Shown here in pieces: positions 54,659 to 64,000 of a stretch of 64,000 nucleotides of DNA. Made by a program: the position numbers and the translations under genes. Each line of letters opens with the position of its first letter. The first letter of the stretch is position 1. The notes under the pieces are model-generated. The model was not told the DNA's origin, searched no databases, and saw only the letters and a list, made by a program, of their open reading frames with translations. The DNA lies in assembly GCF_019511525.1 (NCBI RefSeq), contig NZ_JAEUAT010000002.1, forward strand, positions 186,001 through 250,000. The letters run 5' to 3'. The stretch comes from Rhizobium cauense. GTDB taxonomy: Bacteria > Pseudomonadota > Alphaproteobacteria > Rhizobiales > Rhizobiaceae.

Positions 54659-56863
54659 ATGGATAGCGCAGTTGCGGAGCATCACGAACCTATTCCCGCG
54701 AACAATGGGAGTGTGCCGCCGCTGGAAGAACTGCTCGCGAGCCCCGAACGGTTTATCAATCGCGAGTTCTCGTGGTTACAGTTCAACCGCCGTGTTCTTG
54801 AAGAAACGCTGAACACCGAGCATCCGCTGCTTGAGCGCGTTCGCTTCCTGTCTATCTCTGCGGCAAACCTCGACGAATTTTTCATGGTGCGCGTTGCCGG
54901 CCTTGAGGGGCAGGTGCGCCAGAATATTGTCGTGCGTACGCCCGACGGCAAGACGCCCGCCGAACAGCTCGATGCCATCCTTCAGGAAATCGACAACCTG
55001 CAGATGGAGCAGCAGGCATCGCTTGCGGTGCTCCAGCAGTACCTTGCGAAAGAGGACATCCTGATCGTCCGTCCGGGCGCTCTCAGTGCATCCGATCGTA
55101 CCTGGCTCGCAACAGAGTTCGAGCAGGCGATCTTCCCCGTTTTGACGCCGCTGTCGATCGACCCGGCCCACCCGTTCCCTTTCATCCCGAACCTGGGCTT
55201 TTCGATCGGTCTGCAGCTTGTCAGCAAGAACGGCCGCGAGCCGATGACGGCACTGCTGCGCCTCCCGCCGGCACTCGACCGGTTCGTTCGCTTACCTGAT
55301 GACGGCAATACGATCCGCTACATCACGCTAGAGGACGTCGCCAACATCTTCATTCACCGGCTCTATCCGGGCTACGAGGTGCAAGGCTCAGGTACCTTCC
55401 GCATCATCCGCGACAGCGATATTGAAGTCGAGGAAGAAGCCGAAGACCTCGTGCGCTTCTTTGAAACAGCGCTTAAGCGCCGCCGACGCGGATCGGTGAT
55501 CCGCATCGAGACCGATTCCGAGATGCCGGCCTCGCTCCGCCAATTCGTCGTTCAGGCGCTCAGCGTTCCGGAAAACCGGGTCGCCGTCCTGCCGGGTCTG
55601 CTCGCCCTAAATACGCTTTCCGAAATCACCAAGGCGCCCCGCGAAGACCTTAGATTTCCGCCCTATAATGCGCGATTTCCCGAGCGCGTCCGTGAGCATG
55701 CAGGCGACTGCTTCGCTGCCATCCGAGAAAAGGACATGGTGGTTCACCACCCTTATGAATCTTTCGACGTGGTGGTCCAGTTTCTGCTCCAGGCTGCGCG
55801 CGATCCTGACGTACTGGCGATAAAGCAGACGCTTTACCGTACCTCGAACGACAGCCCGATCGTCCGAGCACTGATTGATGCGGCCGAATCCGGCAAATCG
55901 GTCACCGCCCTGGTCGAGCTGAAGGCACGGTTCGACGAGGAGGCCAATATCCGCTGGGCACGCGACCTGGAGCGTGCTGGCGTGCAGGTCGTCTTCGGTT
56001 TCATCGAGTTGAAGACCCACTCGAAGATGTCGCTGGTCGTTCGGCGCGAGGAAGGCAAGCTCCGCAGCTACTGCCATCTCGGTACCGGCAACTATCATCC
56101 GGTTACCGCGAAGATCTACACCGACCTGTCGTTCTTCACCTGCAACCCGGTGATTGCACACGACATGGCGAACATCTTCAACTTCATCACCGGCTATGGC
56201 GAGCCGGAAGAGAGCATGAAGCTCGCCGTTTCTCCCTACACGCTTCGCTCGCGCATCGTTCGTCATATCGAGGAAGAGATCGAGCATGCCAAGCGAGGCG
56301 CGCCTGCAGCGATCTGGATGAAGATGAATTCGCTGGTCGATCCGGAGATCATCGACGCGCTCTACACGGCGAGCCGCGCCGGTGTTGAGATCGATCTCGT
56401 GATCCGCGGCATCTGCTGCCTGCGCCCGCAAGTGCCCGGCTTGTCCGACAATATCCGCGTGAAGTCGATCGTCGGGCGCTTCCTGGAGCACAGCCGCATC
56501 TTCTGCTTCGGCAACGGTCACGGGCTGCCGTCCGACAAGGCGCTCGTCTATATCGGCTCGGCCGACATGATGCCGCGTAACCTCGACCGCCGTGTCGAGA
56601 CCCTTGTTCCGTTGACCAATCCAACGGTTCACGAGCAGGTCCTGTCGCAGATTATGCTCGGCAATATCATTGACAATCAGCAAAGCTACGAGATATTGCC
56701 CGACGGAACGTCCAGGCGCATGGAGGTGCGCAAGGGCGAAGAGCCGTTCAATGCGCAACAGTACTTCATGACGAATCCCAGCCTGTCCGGCCGCGGTGAA
56801 GCTTTGAAGTCCAGTGCACCCAAGCTGATTGCCGGGCTCCTTTCCGGCCGGAACAACAAGTAA
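54659..56863 (+). CDS. ppk: Polyphosphate kinase 1
   Basis: This 734-residue enzyme makes polyphosphate from ATP through a phospho-histidine. [16 protein letters not shown] near residue 33 is the family N-terminus. [16 protein letters not shown] and [16 protein letters not shown] follow in the catalytic part, and [20 protein letters not shown] carries the conserved His region. The ATG at 54659 is preferred because the promoter-like -10 box lies at 54620-54625; an ATG at 54638 would leave almost no leader. ppx follows after 12 bases. Confidence 0.95.
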   Translation: MDSAVAEHHEPIPANNGSVPPLEELLASPERFINREFSWLQFNRRVLEETLNTEHPLLERVRFLSISAANLDEFFMVRVAGLEGQVRQNIVVRTPDGKTPAEQLDAILQEIDNLQMEQQASLAVLQQYLAKEDILIVRPGALSASDRTWLATEFEQAIFPVLTPLSIDPAHPFPFIPNLGFSIGLQLVSKNGREPMTALLRLPPALDRFVRLPDDGNTIRYITLEDVANIFIHRLYPGYEVQGSGTFRIIRDSDIEVEEEAEDLVRFFETALKRRRRGSVIRIETDSEMPASLRQFVVQALSVPENRVAVLPGLLALNTLSEITKAPREDLRFPPYNARFPERVREHAGDCFAAIREKDMVVHHPYESFDVVVQFLLQAARDPDVLAIKQTLYRTSNDSPIVRALIDAAESGKSVTALVELKARFDEEANIRWARDLERAGVQVVFGFIELKTHSKMSLVVRREEGKLRSYCHLGTGNYHPVTAKIYTDLSFFTCNPVIAHDMANIFNFITGYGEPEESMKLAVSPYTLRSRIVRHIEEEIEHAKRGAPAAIWMKMNSLVDPEIIDALYTASRAGVEIDLVIRGICCLRPQVPGLSDNIRVKSIVGRFLEHSRIFCFGNGHGLPSDKALVYIGSADMMPRNLDRRVETLVPLTNPTVHEQVLSQIMLGNIIDNQQSYEILPDGTSRRMEVRKGEEPFNAQQYFMTNPSLSGRGEALKSSAPKLIAGLLSGRNNK

Positions 56864-56875
56864 TATTGGACCTGC

Positions 56876-58399
56876 ATGGTTGAATCAGAAGCCCAGGGGC
56901 GCCTTCCAGGGATTGCCCCGGTCTCCGTTGTGGATATCGGGTCGAACTCGATCCGTGTGGTCATCTATGAAGGCATGTCCCGATCGCCGACGATCCTTTT
57001 CAACGAGAAGGTGTTGTGCGGTCTGGGCAAGGGCATCGCGCTGACCGGCAAGATGGACGAGGCAAGCGTCGAGCGGGCATTGGCGGCCTTGCATCGGTTC
57101 AAGGCACTGTCCGATCAGGCGCGCGCCGCCACCATGTATGTGCTGGCGACCGCGGCCGCCCGCGAGGCATCGAACGGCCCTGACTTCATTCATCAGGCAG
57201 AGGTCATTCTCCAGCGCAAGGTCCGGGTTCTCTCCGGTGAGGAGGAGGCGAAATTCTCCGCGCTCGGCATTGTCAGCGGCTTCTATGAACCCGATGGCAT
57301 TGCGGGTGACCTGGGCGGTGGTTCGCTCGAACTTATCGACATCAAGGGCAAGTCAATCGGCAAGGGGATTACCTTGCCGCTCGGCGGCCTTCGCCTGTCC
57401 GAATATGCCGGTGGGTCGCTGGACAAGGCCAGAACCTTTGCCCGCAAGCATGTGAGAACCAGCGCCAAGCTGCTGGCAAATGGGGCGGGGCGCACGTTCT
57501 ACGCCGTCGGTGGCACCTGGCGAAATATCGCCAAGCTCCATATGGAAATGACACAGTATCCGCTGCACATGATGCAGGGCTATGAGGTTTCGCTCGAGGC
57601 GATGATGCAATTTCTGGATCAGGTGGAGATTGCCAAGGACTCCAAGGATCCTGCATGGATGGCCGTCTCGAAGCATCGCCGCGCGCTGCTTCCCTTCGGT
57701 GCGGTCGCTATGAAGGAAGTCCTGAGCGCGATGAAGCCGTCCGTGATCTCATTCTCGGGCCAGGGCGTGCGCGAAGGCTACCTGTATTCCTTGCTCTCGG
57801 AGAACGAGCGCCGCAGCGATCCGCTGCTGGCGGCAGCCGGTGAACTCGCCATCCTGCGCGCCCGCTCGCCGGAGCACGCGCGAGAGTTGGCGGACTGGAC
57901 CGGCCACATGATGCCCTACTTCGGCATAACCGAAACGGAAGAGGAAGCGCGCTATCGCCAGGCTGCCTGTCTCCTGGCGGATATCAGCTGGCGCGCGCAC
58001 CCTGACTATCGCGGCCTGCAGGCGCTGAATATCATCGCTCATTCGTCCTTTGTTGGCATCAGCCATCCGGGCCGTGCCTTTATCGCGCTCACCAACTACT
58101 ACCGGTTTGAAGGGCCGCACGACGATGGTGCGACTGGTCCTTTGGCCGCGATTGCTACGCCACAATATATCGAGCGTGCCAAACTGCTCGGTGGAATGTT
58201 GCGCGTCGTCTATCTCTTCTCGGCATCCATGCCCGGTATCGTGCGCAATCTGACATTCCGAAAGTCGACCAATCCCGATCTCGATTTGGAGTTCGTGGTT
58301 CCGGCGGAATATCACGACTTTGCCGGCGAACGCCTCGAGGGGCGCCTCCAGCAGCTCTCCAAGTTGACCAACAAGCGTTTGGCCTTCCGCTTCGAGTAG
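56876..58399 (+). CDS. ppx: Exopolyphosphatase
   Basis: This 507-residue protein of the Ppx/GppA family has the actin-like ATPase fold: VVDIGSNSIRVVIYEG (about 18-33), ATAAAREASNGPDFI, and the GDLGGGSLELIDI phosphate-binding segment near residue 143. It degrades polyphosphate or pppGpp; the two activities cannot be separated by eye. It follows ppk after 12 bases, so synthesis and breakdown are co-transcribed. Confidence 0.94.
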   Translation: MVESEAQGRLPGIAPVSVVDIGSNSIRVVIYEGMSRSPTILFNEKVLCGLGKGIALTGKMDEASVERALAALHRFKALSDQARAATMYVLATAAAREASNGPDFIHQAEVILQRKVRVLSGEEEAKFSALGIVSGFYEPDGIAGDLGGGSLELIDIKGKSIGKGITLPLGGLRLSEYAGGSLDKARTFARKHVRTSAKLLANGAGRTFYAVGGTWRNIAKLHMEMTQYPLHMMQGYEVSLEAMMQFLDQVEIAKDSKDPAWMAVSKHRRALLPFGAVAMKEVLSAMKPSVISFSGQGVREGYLYSLLSENERRSDPLLAAAGELAILRARSPEHARELADWTGHMMPYFGITETEEEARYRQAACLLADISWRAHPDYRGLQALNIIAHSSFVGISHPGRAFIALTNYYRFEGPHDDGATGPLAAIATPQYIERAKLLGGMLRVVYLFSASMPGIVRNLTFRKSTNPDLDLEFVVPAEYHDFAGERLEGRLQQLSKLTNKRLAFRFE

Positions 58400-58467
58400 C
58401 ATTCGTCTGACAGGCGAAACTCTGCCGCCTTCTGTCCAGCCGACGCGAATTGTGGCATAACTGAGCC

Positions 58468-59427
58468 ATGGCGATACATGTCTTGGCTGTCCACCGCGAT
58501 ACAGTCGGGACGGAACAGGCGACAGGCAATTCGCTTGCCAGCGCCTATTCCGTCGGGATCCTTTGTTGGCTGCTGTCGGCTGGCGTCTATATCGCTGCGA
58601 AATGGGTTTCCGCCGAGATGCCGCCCTGGGCGCTCTGCTTTTGGCGCGTGCTGATCGCCTGGGCGATCCTGATGCCGATCGTACGCCGGCATTTCGGCGC
58701 CATGCTCGCGCTGGCGCGAGCGCGCCCTCTCGAACTGCTTGCCATCGGCGGAGTGGGGCTCGCGATCTGCCAAGGCATGATTTTTGTCGGTCTGGAGCAC
58801 GCGGACGCTACCACGGCTGGCATCATCATCGCCCTGATCCCGATCATCACCATGATCCTTGCGCGCCTGTTTCTGGCTGAACCCATGGGGCCTTGGCAGG
58901 TCATCGGGTCGATCCTGGCCTTTTTCGGCATCGTGGTCATCATCATCAAGGGCAGCCCAGCCGCGCTGATGCGCCTCGACTTCAATCCTGGCGAACTGTG
59001 GATTGTCGCCGGTGCGTTCTGCTTCAGCCTCTATACCGTCCTGCTCCGCCGGGCAAAGTTCGATGTCAATCGCCTTGCGCTCCTGGTGCTGCTTCTCGGC
59101 GCAGCAGTGCTGACCGCGCTACCCTTCTATCTCTTCGAACTTTTCTCCGACGAACGCTCGACGCTGAACGCCAGCGGACTTATCGCACTCGCTTATGTCG
59201 CGATCCCCGGCGGGGCGGTGATGTACTATCTCTTCAATCGCAGCATCGAGGCCTTGGGTGCTGCTCGGGCGGGCGTGCTCCTCTACATTCAGACGATCTT
59301 CATCGCAGTGCTTGCCTACCTGATCCTCGGTGAGCAGTTGCAACGCTATCATCTCGAAGGCGCAGCACTCATCGTCGCCGGCTTGCTTCTCATCATCTTC
59401 CTGAAGCCGAAGACACAAGCCGCATAG
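58468..59427 (+). CDS. EamA/DMT family permease
   Basis: This 319-residue inner-membrane protein has ten hydrophobic segments in two five-helix repeats, the drug/metabolite transporter pattern. The first repeat includes VGLEHADATTAGIIIALIPI and the second LYIQTIFIAVLAYLILGEQL. Many such proteins export amino acids or metabolites; the substrate is unknown. It lies 68 bases after ppx in the same direction. Confidence 0.88.
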   Translation: MAIHVLAVHRDTVGTEQATGNSLASAYSVGILCWLLSAGVYIAAKWVSAEMPPWALCFWRVLIAWAILMPIVRRHFGAMLALARARPLELLAIGGVGLAICQGMIFVGLEHADATTAGIIIALIPIITMILARLFLAEPMGPWQVIGSILAFFGIVVIIIKGSPAALMRLDFNPGELWIVAGAFCFSLYTVLLRRAKFDVNRLALLVLLLGAAVLTALPFYLFELFSDERSTLNASGLIALAYVAIPGGAVMYYLFNRSIEALGAARAGVLLYIQTIFIAVLAYLILGEQLQRYHLEGAALIVAGLLLIIFLKPKTQAA

Positions 59428-59621
59428 GCCTGAGGTGTGGGCTACCGTGTACGTCAGGCGAACCGCTTGGGACGCGCTGACCGCCAGCTTCTCTCTGCTG
59501 GGGGATGCTTTGGGTTGATCGCCTGCGTCGCATTCGAAAAAATTCGGCCCTAAGTTGACGTACTGATTTGGTATGCGTCAACTGAGCAGCCAACCTTGTG
59601 AATGGAATCTGAGCGAGAGAC

Positions 59622-60242
59622 ATGATCACGGACATCGAAGACTTTTTCACGAAAGGATGCGGACGCTGCGAACGCTTCGCGACACCGGACTGTTCGACGC
59701 GGCAGTGGATCGACGGCCTGAACGAGCTCCGCCGGATCTGTCGTGAGGCGGATCTCGTCGAGACGGTGAAGTGGGCGCATCCCTGCTACATGCACGAAGG
59801 CCGCAACATCGCGATACTAGGCGCCTTCCGCGGAGATTTTCGCCTGACTTTCTTCAATGCAGCACTGCTGAAGGACCCCCAGGGCGCCCTTGAGAAGCAG
59901 GGGCCGAACACCCAGCATCCCGATATGCTTCGCTTTGTGGACAATGCGCAGGTCGCGAAGATGGAGCCTGTTATCCGGTCTTACTTGAAGGAAGCGATGG
60001 GCTATGCCGAGGCGGGCATCAAGCCGCCGAAGGGGCAAGGCCAGGTCGACTTGCCTGAGGAGTTGGTGGAGGCGCTGGATTCCGACCCTGAGCTTGCCGA
60101 GGCGTTTCACGATCTGACACCGGGCCGGCAGAAAAGCTACGTGATCAATCTCAACGGGGTGAAGAAGTCGGAAACGCGAACAACGCGGATCGCCAGGTTC
60201 CGGGATCACATTCTCGCCGGAAAGGGCGCAACCGAGCGGTAG
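59622..60242 (+). CDS. YdeI/OmdA-like DUF1801 protein
   Basis: This 206-residue protein has a DUF1801-like N-terminal part (DGLNELRRICREADLVETVKW, then FRGDFRLTFFNAALL) and a YdeI/OmdA C-terminal part with the helical segment PEELVEALDSDPELAEAF and a TPGRQKSYVINLNGVKKSETR tail. Function is poorly defined; members have been linked to stress resistance. It stands alone, with 194 bases of upstream sequence that holds only a weak hairpin. Confidence 0.82.
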   Translation: MITDIEDFFTKGCGRCERFATPDCSTRQWIDGLNELRRICREADLVETVKWAHPCYMHEGRNIAILGAFRGDFRLTFFNAALLKDPQGALEKQGPNTQHPDMLRFVDNAQVAKMEPVIRSYLKEAMGYAEAGIKPPKGQGQVDLPEELVEALDSDPELAEAFHDLTPGRQKSYVINLNGVKKSETRTTRIARFRDHILAGKGATER

Positions 60243-60296
60243 TTCAAATTTGCTAACAGGGGCCAGTTTCTGGCTGCCTGCCGCGCACTTCGTGAA

Positions 60297-60324
60297 AAGG
60301 CCCCGCCGTCCTAAGCGGGGCCTT
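60297..60324. terminator. Bidirectional terminator between the YdeI-like and phytase-like genes
   Basis: AAGGCCCCGC (60297-60306) and GCGGGGCCTT (60315-60324) form a perfect 10-bp stem with an 8-base loop. It lies about 55 bases past the plus-strand stop and 15 bases past the minus-strand stop. Confidence 0.8.
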
Positions 60325-60338
60325 CTTGCTGCGTAAAC

Positions 60339-61697
60339 TTACTTCGCGTTCAGCAGCTCGCCGACTTCGAGCAGGCTGAACTCGTTATTGTCGGCCTTGT
60401 CGACAGCGCGCCCGGCAGAGAAGGGCAGGTTGTTGTCGTTGCCGACGACGATGTGCGTGGCATCGACGCGGTCGACGTTTTCGATCGTCACGAATGGCAT
60501 GTCATAGATGCCATCCTTGCTGCCGGCCTTTTTCTTGTTGTCGGGGTCCTTGATATTTAGGAGGTCGATGTAGCCGACCTTGCGAACAGCCTTGCCGACG
60601 TTGGCGTCGTTGAACTCGATCTTGTAGATGCGCTTGAGTTCGGCAGGTGCCTCGAAGCAATCCGGCTTCGGCTGCTTGGGGTCGGCGCAGGCCTTGTCCT
60701 TCGTGCCAGCGCCGTTGTCACGTTCGATGACGAGCGCGGTCGTATCGTCAAGCATGTTGAAGTCGCCGATCGAAACGCCCTTGTCCTCGAAGGGATAGAA
60801 CCAGCTGCGGCCCGTCCAGCTCTTGGAAGCGATGTCGAATTCGATGACGCGGATGGCAGTGTGGCCATCGACCGACTCCATCTTGCCGTCATCCTGGTAT
60901 AGAGCACCTTCCAGAAGCCCGTAGAGCTTGCTGCCGTCCTTCGACATGGCAAGACCCTCGAAGCCGCCCGAGCGCTTCAGGTTGAAGACCGGCATCTTGG
61001 CGGCCGGGTTTGCCTGAACGGCGAGGACCGGATTGTCTGGGGAGAGGACCGGTTTGCCGTCGACGGTGGTCGAGATCGCGTCGGTCAGGCGGCCTTCCGT
61101 GTCGAATTTGAGGATATAGGGTCCGAACTCGTCGCCGATCCAGAAGCCGTCGGCCACGGGCTGAACAGATTCGATGTCGAAGTCCGCGCCGGTGAGATAG
61201 CGCTTTTCAGCACCCTCCAGCACGATCGGGAAGGGAGCCTTCCTGTCGGGGTCGGAGAGGAAAAGGTTCTTGACGACCTCTACCTTGCCCGTCTGCCAGT
61301 CGAATTTCACGTGATGCAGGAAAAGCATCGCATCGCTGGAGTTTGCCTTGGAGCCGAAGCCGTTGTCGGAGAGTGTCCAGAATGTGCCGTCAGCCATGGT
61401 CTTGATGCCGGAGAATCCCTGGATCGGCTGGCCGTCGAGAGGAAGCTTCAGATCCGTGACGCGCGCTCCATCCTTGCCGGGAACTGTCCCGAGGGCTTCG
61501 GTGCGCTTGCGGTCGGCCGTTGTGAATTTGCCGGAATGCTTGAGGAACTCTGGTGCGTCGGCGGGAGCCGCGACAAGCGTGTTGGCGGGCAAAATGACCT
61601 GGCCTGCGAGCTTGGCTGGAAACTCCTGCTGGTCGGCAGCAGCCGAGCCGGCGATCAAAAGGAGAAATGAAACGGAAGCAAGTAGAGTATTTTTCAT
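60339..61697 (-). CDS. Phytase-like esterase family secreted protein
   Basis: This 452-residue protein starts with a signal peptide (MKNTLLASVSFLLLIAGSAA, cleaved near AAADQ). The rest is a beta-propeller-like domain of the esterase-like activity of phytase family, with IQGFSGIKTMADGTFWTLSDNGFG near 93-116, IGDEFGPYILKFD and GGFEGLAMSKDGSKLYGLLE. Activity could be phosphoester or esterase; the protein is probably periplasmic or secreted. The ATG at 61697 is preferred because GGGGG precedes it. No phosphate-control box is visible upstream. Confidence 0.82.
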   Translation of the reverse strand: MKNTLLASVSFLLLIAGSAAADQQEFPAKLAGQVILPANTLVAAPADAPEFLKHSGKFTTADRKRTEALGTVPGKDGARVTDLKLPLDGQPIQGFSGIKTMADGTFWTLSDNGFGSKANSSDAMLFLHHVKFDWQTGKVEVVKNLFLSDPDRKAPFPIVLEGAEKRYLTGADFDIESVQPVADGFWIGDEFGPYILKFDTEGRLTDAISTTVDGKPVLSPDNPVLAVQANPAAKMPVFNLKRSGGFEGLAMSKDGSKLYGLLEGALYQDDGKMESVDGHTAIRVIEFDIASKSWTGRSWFYPFEDKGVSIGDFNMLDDTTALVIERDNGAGTKDKACADPKQPKPDCFEAPAELKRIYKIEFNDANVGKAVRKVGYIDLLNIKDPDNKKKAGSKDGIYDMPFVTIENVDRVDATHIVVGNDNNLPFSAGRAVDKADNNEFSLLEVGELLNAK

Positions 61698-61742
61698 CGA
61701 AACCCCCAAAGGATGGAATGCGGGTCTCGATTAGCAAGGCTT

Positions 61743-62810
61743 TCATGTCGGCGCGTTGACGCTTGCGTGAAGCTTTGGTGACGTCTTGTGGTTGTCCGCC
61801 TTGACGAGGGCTATCACACCGAGGCTCTGGCCCCGGCCCTTGACGGCGTGGCTTCCGAGATCCTGGGCAGATACCGTTTCCGGCATCTTGATCCGCTGGG
61901 CGAGATCGGAGGAGATCAGGACGGAGCGGTTCAACGTCTTGCAGAGTGATTCAAGCCGCGACGTCGTGTTCACCGTGTCACCGAAATAGGTGATCTTGTG
62001 GTGATCGACGCCGATTTCGGCCGTGATAACAGTGCCGCCGTGCAGGGCTGCGCGCAGGCGAGGGACCTGACCGTAAGTCTTCAGCCAGCTTTCGGCGTCG
62101 GCCTCTATCTCACTGATGATATCGAAGATGCAGTTCACGCAGCGTGCGAACTTTATTCCGCGCTCCAGTGGCCAGCTGATGATTGCGGCGTCGCCGACAT
62201 AGTCGTCGATGGTACCCTTGTACTTCCTGACCGGCTCGGCGAAGGCGGCAAACAGAGAACTGAGCATCTGCTGCGCCCGAAGGTCGCCGTGCTTTTCGGC
62301 AAAGGCGGTTGAATCCACCAGGTCGATGAAGAGAAAGACGCGCTCCTCGCTGATCGGCTTCCGGTAGCGACTGAAAAGCATATTCATGAAGATGTCGCGC
62401 CCCAGCAGTTCGCGTATCCGAAGCACGAAGATGATGAGCGCACATACAGCGAGTGCATACAGAAACGCTTCGAACGGCAGGACGACTGCATCCACCCATG
62501 ACGCCGGATGAAAGACGCCAAGCCACCACATCGACAGACCGGCAACCGCAAATCCGACGCTCATCAGGATCTCGTAGACGAAGATCTCCGCAAGGAAGAA
62601 CGTCAGCGTCGGGAGTGCCTGCATTCGGCGATAGAGCGAACGCAGGATCACCTTGCGCTCGAATGCGATGATCGGCATCCCGATGGCAAGTGCGAAGGTT
62701 GCGCCGACAAAGGGATGGCCTCCGTAGAAGCGCATATCGTACAGGACGCCGCTCGCCGCGATCACGAGCGCGATGAGTAGCCAGTTCTGGACCGGAGATA
62801 TTTCCCGCAT
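61743..62810 (-). CDS. Membrane-bound class III adenylate cyclase
   Basis: This 355-residue protein has about four to five N-terminal membrane helices (residues 10-135) and a C-terminal class III cyclase domain. LFIDLVDSTAFAEKHGDL holds the first metal Asp, and DDYVGDAAIISWPL holds the second; ITYFGDTVNTTSRLESLCK follows as the dimer-interface segment. It makes cAMP, presumably in response to a membrane signal. It lies 45 bases upstream of the phytase-like gene and could be in the same transcript. Confidence 0.88.
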   Translation of the reverse strand: MREISPVQNWLLIALVIAASGVLYDMRFYGGHPFVGATFALAIGMPIIAFERKVILRSLYRRMQALPTLTFFLAEIFVYEILMSVGFAVAGLSMWWLGVFHPASWVDAVVLPFEAFLYALAVCALIIFVLRIRELLGRDIFMNMLFSRYRKPISEERVFLFIDLVDSTAFAEKHGDLRAQQMLSSLFAAFAEPVRKYKGTIDDYVGDAAIISWPLERGIKFARCVNCIFDIISEIEADAESWLKTYGQVPRLRAALHGGTVITAEIGVDHHKITYFGDTVNTTSRLESLCKTLNRSVLISSDLAQRIKMPETVSAQDLGSHAVKGRGQSLGVIALVKADNHKTSPKLHASVNAPT

Positions 62811-62835
62811 TTAGTCCTTTTCGCCCTGATATCTA

Positions 62836-62870
62836 GCCCGATATGCCTTGGCATATAGGAAAGGTCGGGC
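62836..62870. repeat. Nested inverted repeats between rnd and the cyclase gene
   Basis: GCCCGA (62836-62841) and TCGGGC (62865-62870) enclose a perfect smaller hairpin, ATATGCC-TT-GGCATAT (62841-62856). On the plus strand a short T-run follows. The likely minus-strand role is termination or attenuation after rnd, or a regulatory site of the cyclase gene, whose start codon is at 62810. Confidence 0.5.
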
Positions 62871-62955
62871 GTTTTCGTAAGGCGCGCTGCACCTGATTCC
62901 GCAGTCGAATCGACCACGAAGCACTATGCTCTCAAAAACGTCGGGCTTATGGCAG

Positions 62956-64000
62956 CTAGAGAGCTACCGTCTCGACCTTCTTGCCGACGAAGCGCAGGGC
63001 AACTTGGCCCTGGATGAGTTGCAGTGCAGGCTCGCCGAACAGCTCGCGGCGCCAGCCGTGAAGCGCTGCGACTTCGGCCTTCTCGCCCTCCGCGGCAATC
63101 CGATCGAGATCCTCGCTGTTGGCGATGACCTTCGGTGCAACGCCGTGCTTTTCCGAGATCAGCTTTAGCAGCACCTTCAGCAGTTCCGCCGCCGCGGCGG
63201 CGCCCTCAGGTGGCTGCGTCTGCCGTGGAGCATGCGGCATGTCAGCCTTCGGCAAGGCAAGCGCGGCGTTGACGGCCTCGACGACGGCGCTGCCTGCCGC
63301 CGACCGTTCCCAACCCTTGGGGATCGTACGCAGCCGGCCGAGCGCTTCGGCGTCCTTCGGTTGTTGCTGGGCGACCTCGTAGATCGCGTCGTCCTTCAGC
63401 ACACGCGAGCGCGGCACGTTGCGGGAGCGCGCCTCGCGTTCGCGCCAGGCCGCCACAAATTTCAAAATCGCAAGCTCCTGCGGCTTGCGCAGGCGCATTT
63501 TCAGACGTTGCCACGCATCATCAGGATGCATGTCGTAGGTCTCGCGGGCTTCGAGGATATCCATCTCCTCCCGGAGCCAGGAGGAGCGCCCCTCGCGTTC
63601 GAGCTCGGCCTTGAGATAGAGGTAAACGTCGCGCAAGTGCGTCACGTCGGCCAGCGCGTAGTCCAGCTGCTTTTCGGAAAGCGGCCGCCGGCTCCAGTCG
63701 GTGAAGCGCGAAGACTTGTCGATCTGTACGCCCTTCGTGCGGCTGACGAGCTGGTCGTAGGAGACGGAATCGCCGAAGCCGCAAACCATCGCGGCAACCT
63801 GGGTGTCGAAGATCGGGTGCGGAATGAGACCGCCCCTGTTGTAGATGATTTCGATGTCCTGGCGCGCTGCATGAAAGACCTTCAGGACATCAGGATTTGC
63901 CATCAGCTCGAAGAACGGCTTGAGGTCGAGCCCCTTCGCCAGAGGATCAACCAGCGCTTCCGTCGTCGGACTTGCCATCTGGATCAAGCAGAGTTCCGGC
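62956..64000 (-). CDS. rnd: Ribonuclease D, C-terminal part (cut by window end)
   Basis: At least 347 residues lie in the window, and the frame stays open past base 64000 (the last visible residues read PELCLIQMASPTTEALVDP). The 3'-5' exonuclease fold shows VFHAARQDIEIIYNRGG, FDTQVAAMVCGFGDSVSYDQLV and YALADVTHLRDVY with conserved Asp residues. The HRDC domain (about the middle of the visible part) shows PQELAILKFVAAWREREARSRNVPRSRV. RNase D trims tRNA 3' ends. The first exonuclease Asp/Glu motif lies beyond the window. Confidence 0.93.
   Translation of the reverse strand, partial: PELCLIQMASPTTEALVDPLAKGLDLKPFFELMANPDVLKVFHAARQDIEIIYNRGGLIPHPIFDTQVAAMVCGFGDSVSYDQLVSRTKGVQIDKSSRFTDWSRRPLSEKQLDYALADVTHLRDVYLYLKAELEREGRSSWLREEMDILEARETYDMHPDDAWQRLKMRLRKPQELAILKFVAAWREREARSRNVPRSRVLKDDAIYEVAQQQPKDAEALGRLRTIPKGWERSAAGSAVVEAVNAALALPKADMPHAPRQTQPPEGAAAAAELLKVLLKLISEKHGVAPKVIANSEDLDRIAAEGEKAEVAALHGWRRELFGEPALQLIQGQVALRFVGKKVETVAL

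Noticed and set aside
59428..59459. Weak hairpin GCCTGA...TCAGGC after the DMT permease gene
   Set aside because: A six-base stem with a 20-base loop and no T-run is too weak to call a terminator.
1..64000. CRISPR array, insertion sequence, prophage or defence island
   Set aside because: No regularly spaced direct repeats, transposase, integrase, phage or restriction/defence genes were seen; nearly all genes are core metabolic or envelope genes.

Overview
This window is a stretch of core chromosome from an alphaproteobacterium of the order Hyphomicrobiales, most likely Rhizobiaceae and probably close to Sinorhizobium/Ensifer. The evidence is the high GC content, very dense coding, and familiar rhizobial gene blocks: rpsF-rpsR-DUF2232-rplI with dnaB nearby; fabD-fabG-acpP-fabF-mltG-yicC-gmk; lptF-lptG-lptD-surA-pdxA-rsmA; SDR-uvrC-pgsA-moaD-moaE next to a RopB-type porin; and purMN divergent from perM-hdaA-ppk-ppx. 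I could run no database search, so the genus is an inference. I saw no tRNA or rRNA genes, insertion sequences, prophage, CRISPR array or replication origin.

Layout. 0-1.3 kb: the end of an AraC-type regulator followed by an azlCD amino-acid exporter. 1.3-2.8 kb: dnaB. 3.1-6.4 kb: a MarR regulator with an EmrAB-like efflux pair, probably an accessory insertion. 6.4-8.9 kb: ribosomal proteins S6, S18 and L9 around a DUF2232 membrane protein. 9.1-12.1 kb: an adenylate cyclase/TPR protein and an aldo/keto reductase. 12.3-18.9 kb: fatty acid synthesis, MltG, YicC and Gmk. 18.9-27.4 kb, minus strand: the LPS transport operon (lptF, lptG, lptD) with surA, pdxA and rsmA, plus a PAP2 phosphatase. 27.6-36.4 kb: PepA/HolC, a GrpB-like protein, a sugar dehydrogenase, a polysaccharide deacetylase lipoprotein, an ABC-F ATPase, a GGDEF protein, Ndk and a small lipoprotein.

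36.4-42.2 kb: a CGNR zinc-finger regulator divergent from an orphan LivH-type permease, then the moaE/moaD/pgsA/uvrC/SDR operon. 42.5-46.6 kb: a RopB-like porin, an SDR with a divergent LysR regulator, a glutathione S-transferase and RlmJ. 46.7-50.7 kb: a molybdopterin oxidoreductase, a NUDIX hydrolase and an orphan PhnM. 50.8-58.4 kb: purN/purM, then perM-hdaA-ppk-ppx. 58.5-64 kb: a DMT permease, a YdeI-like protein, a phytase-like esterase, a second adenylate cyclase and the 3' part of rnd.

Most of the window is ordinary housekeeping DNA. The observations most worth checking are regulatory: Pho-box-like repeats just upstream of ppk (with an ideally placed -10 box) and upstream of the orphan phnM; a long interrupted palindrome between the CGNR regulator and the orphan permease; an mRNA hairpin that pairs with the azlC ribosome binding site; CtrA-type TTAACCAT sites upstream of the porin and the deacetylase; and a perfect 20-bp inverted repeat between lptD and surA. 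I found no clear undescribed multi-gene system. The CGNR/lipoprotein/permease locus and the Mo-oxidoreductase/NUDIX/PhnM locus are the least explained gene sets.
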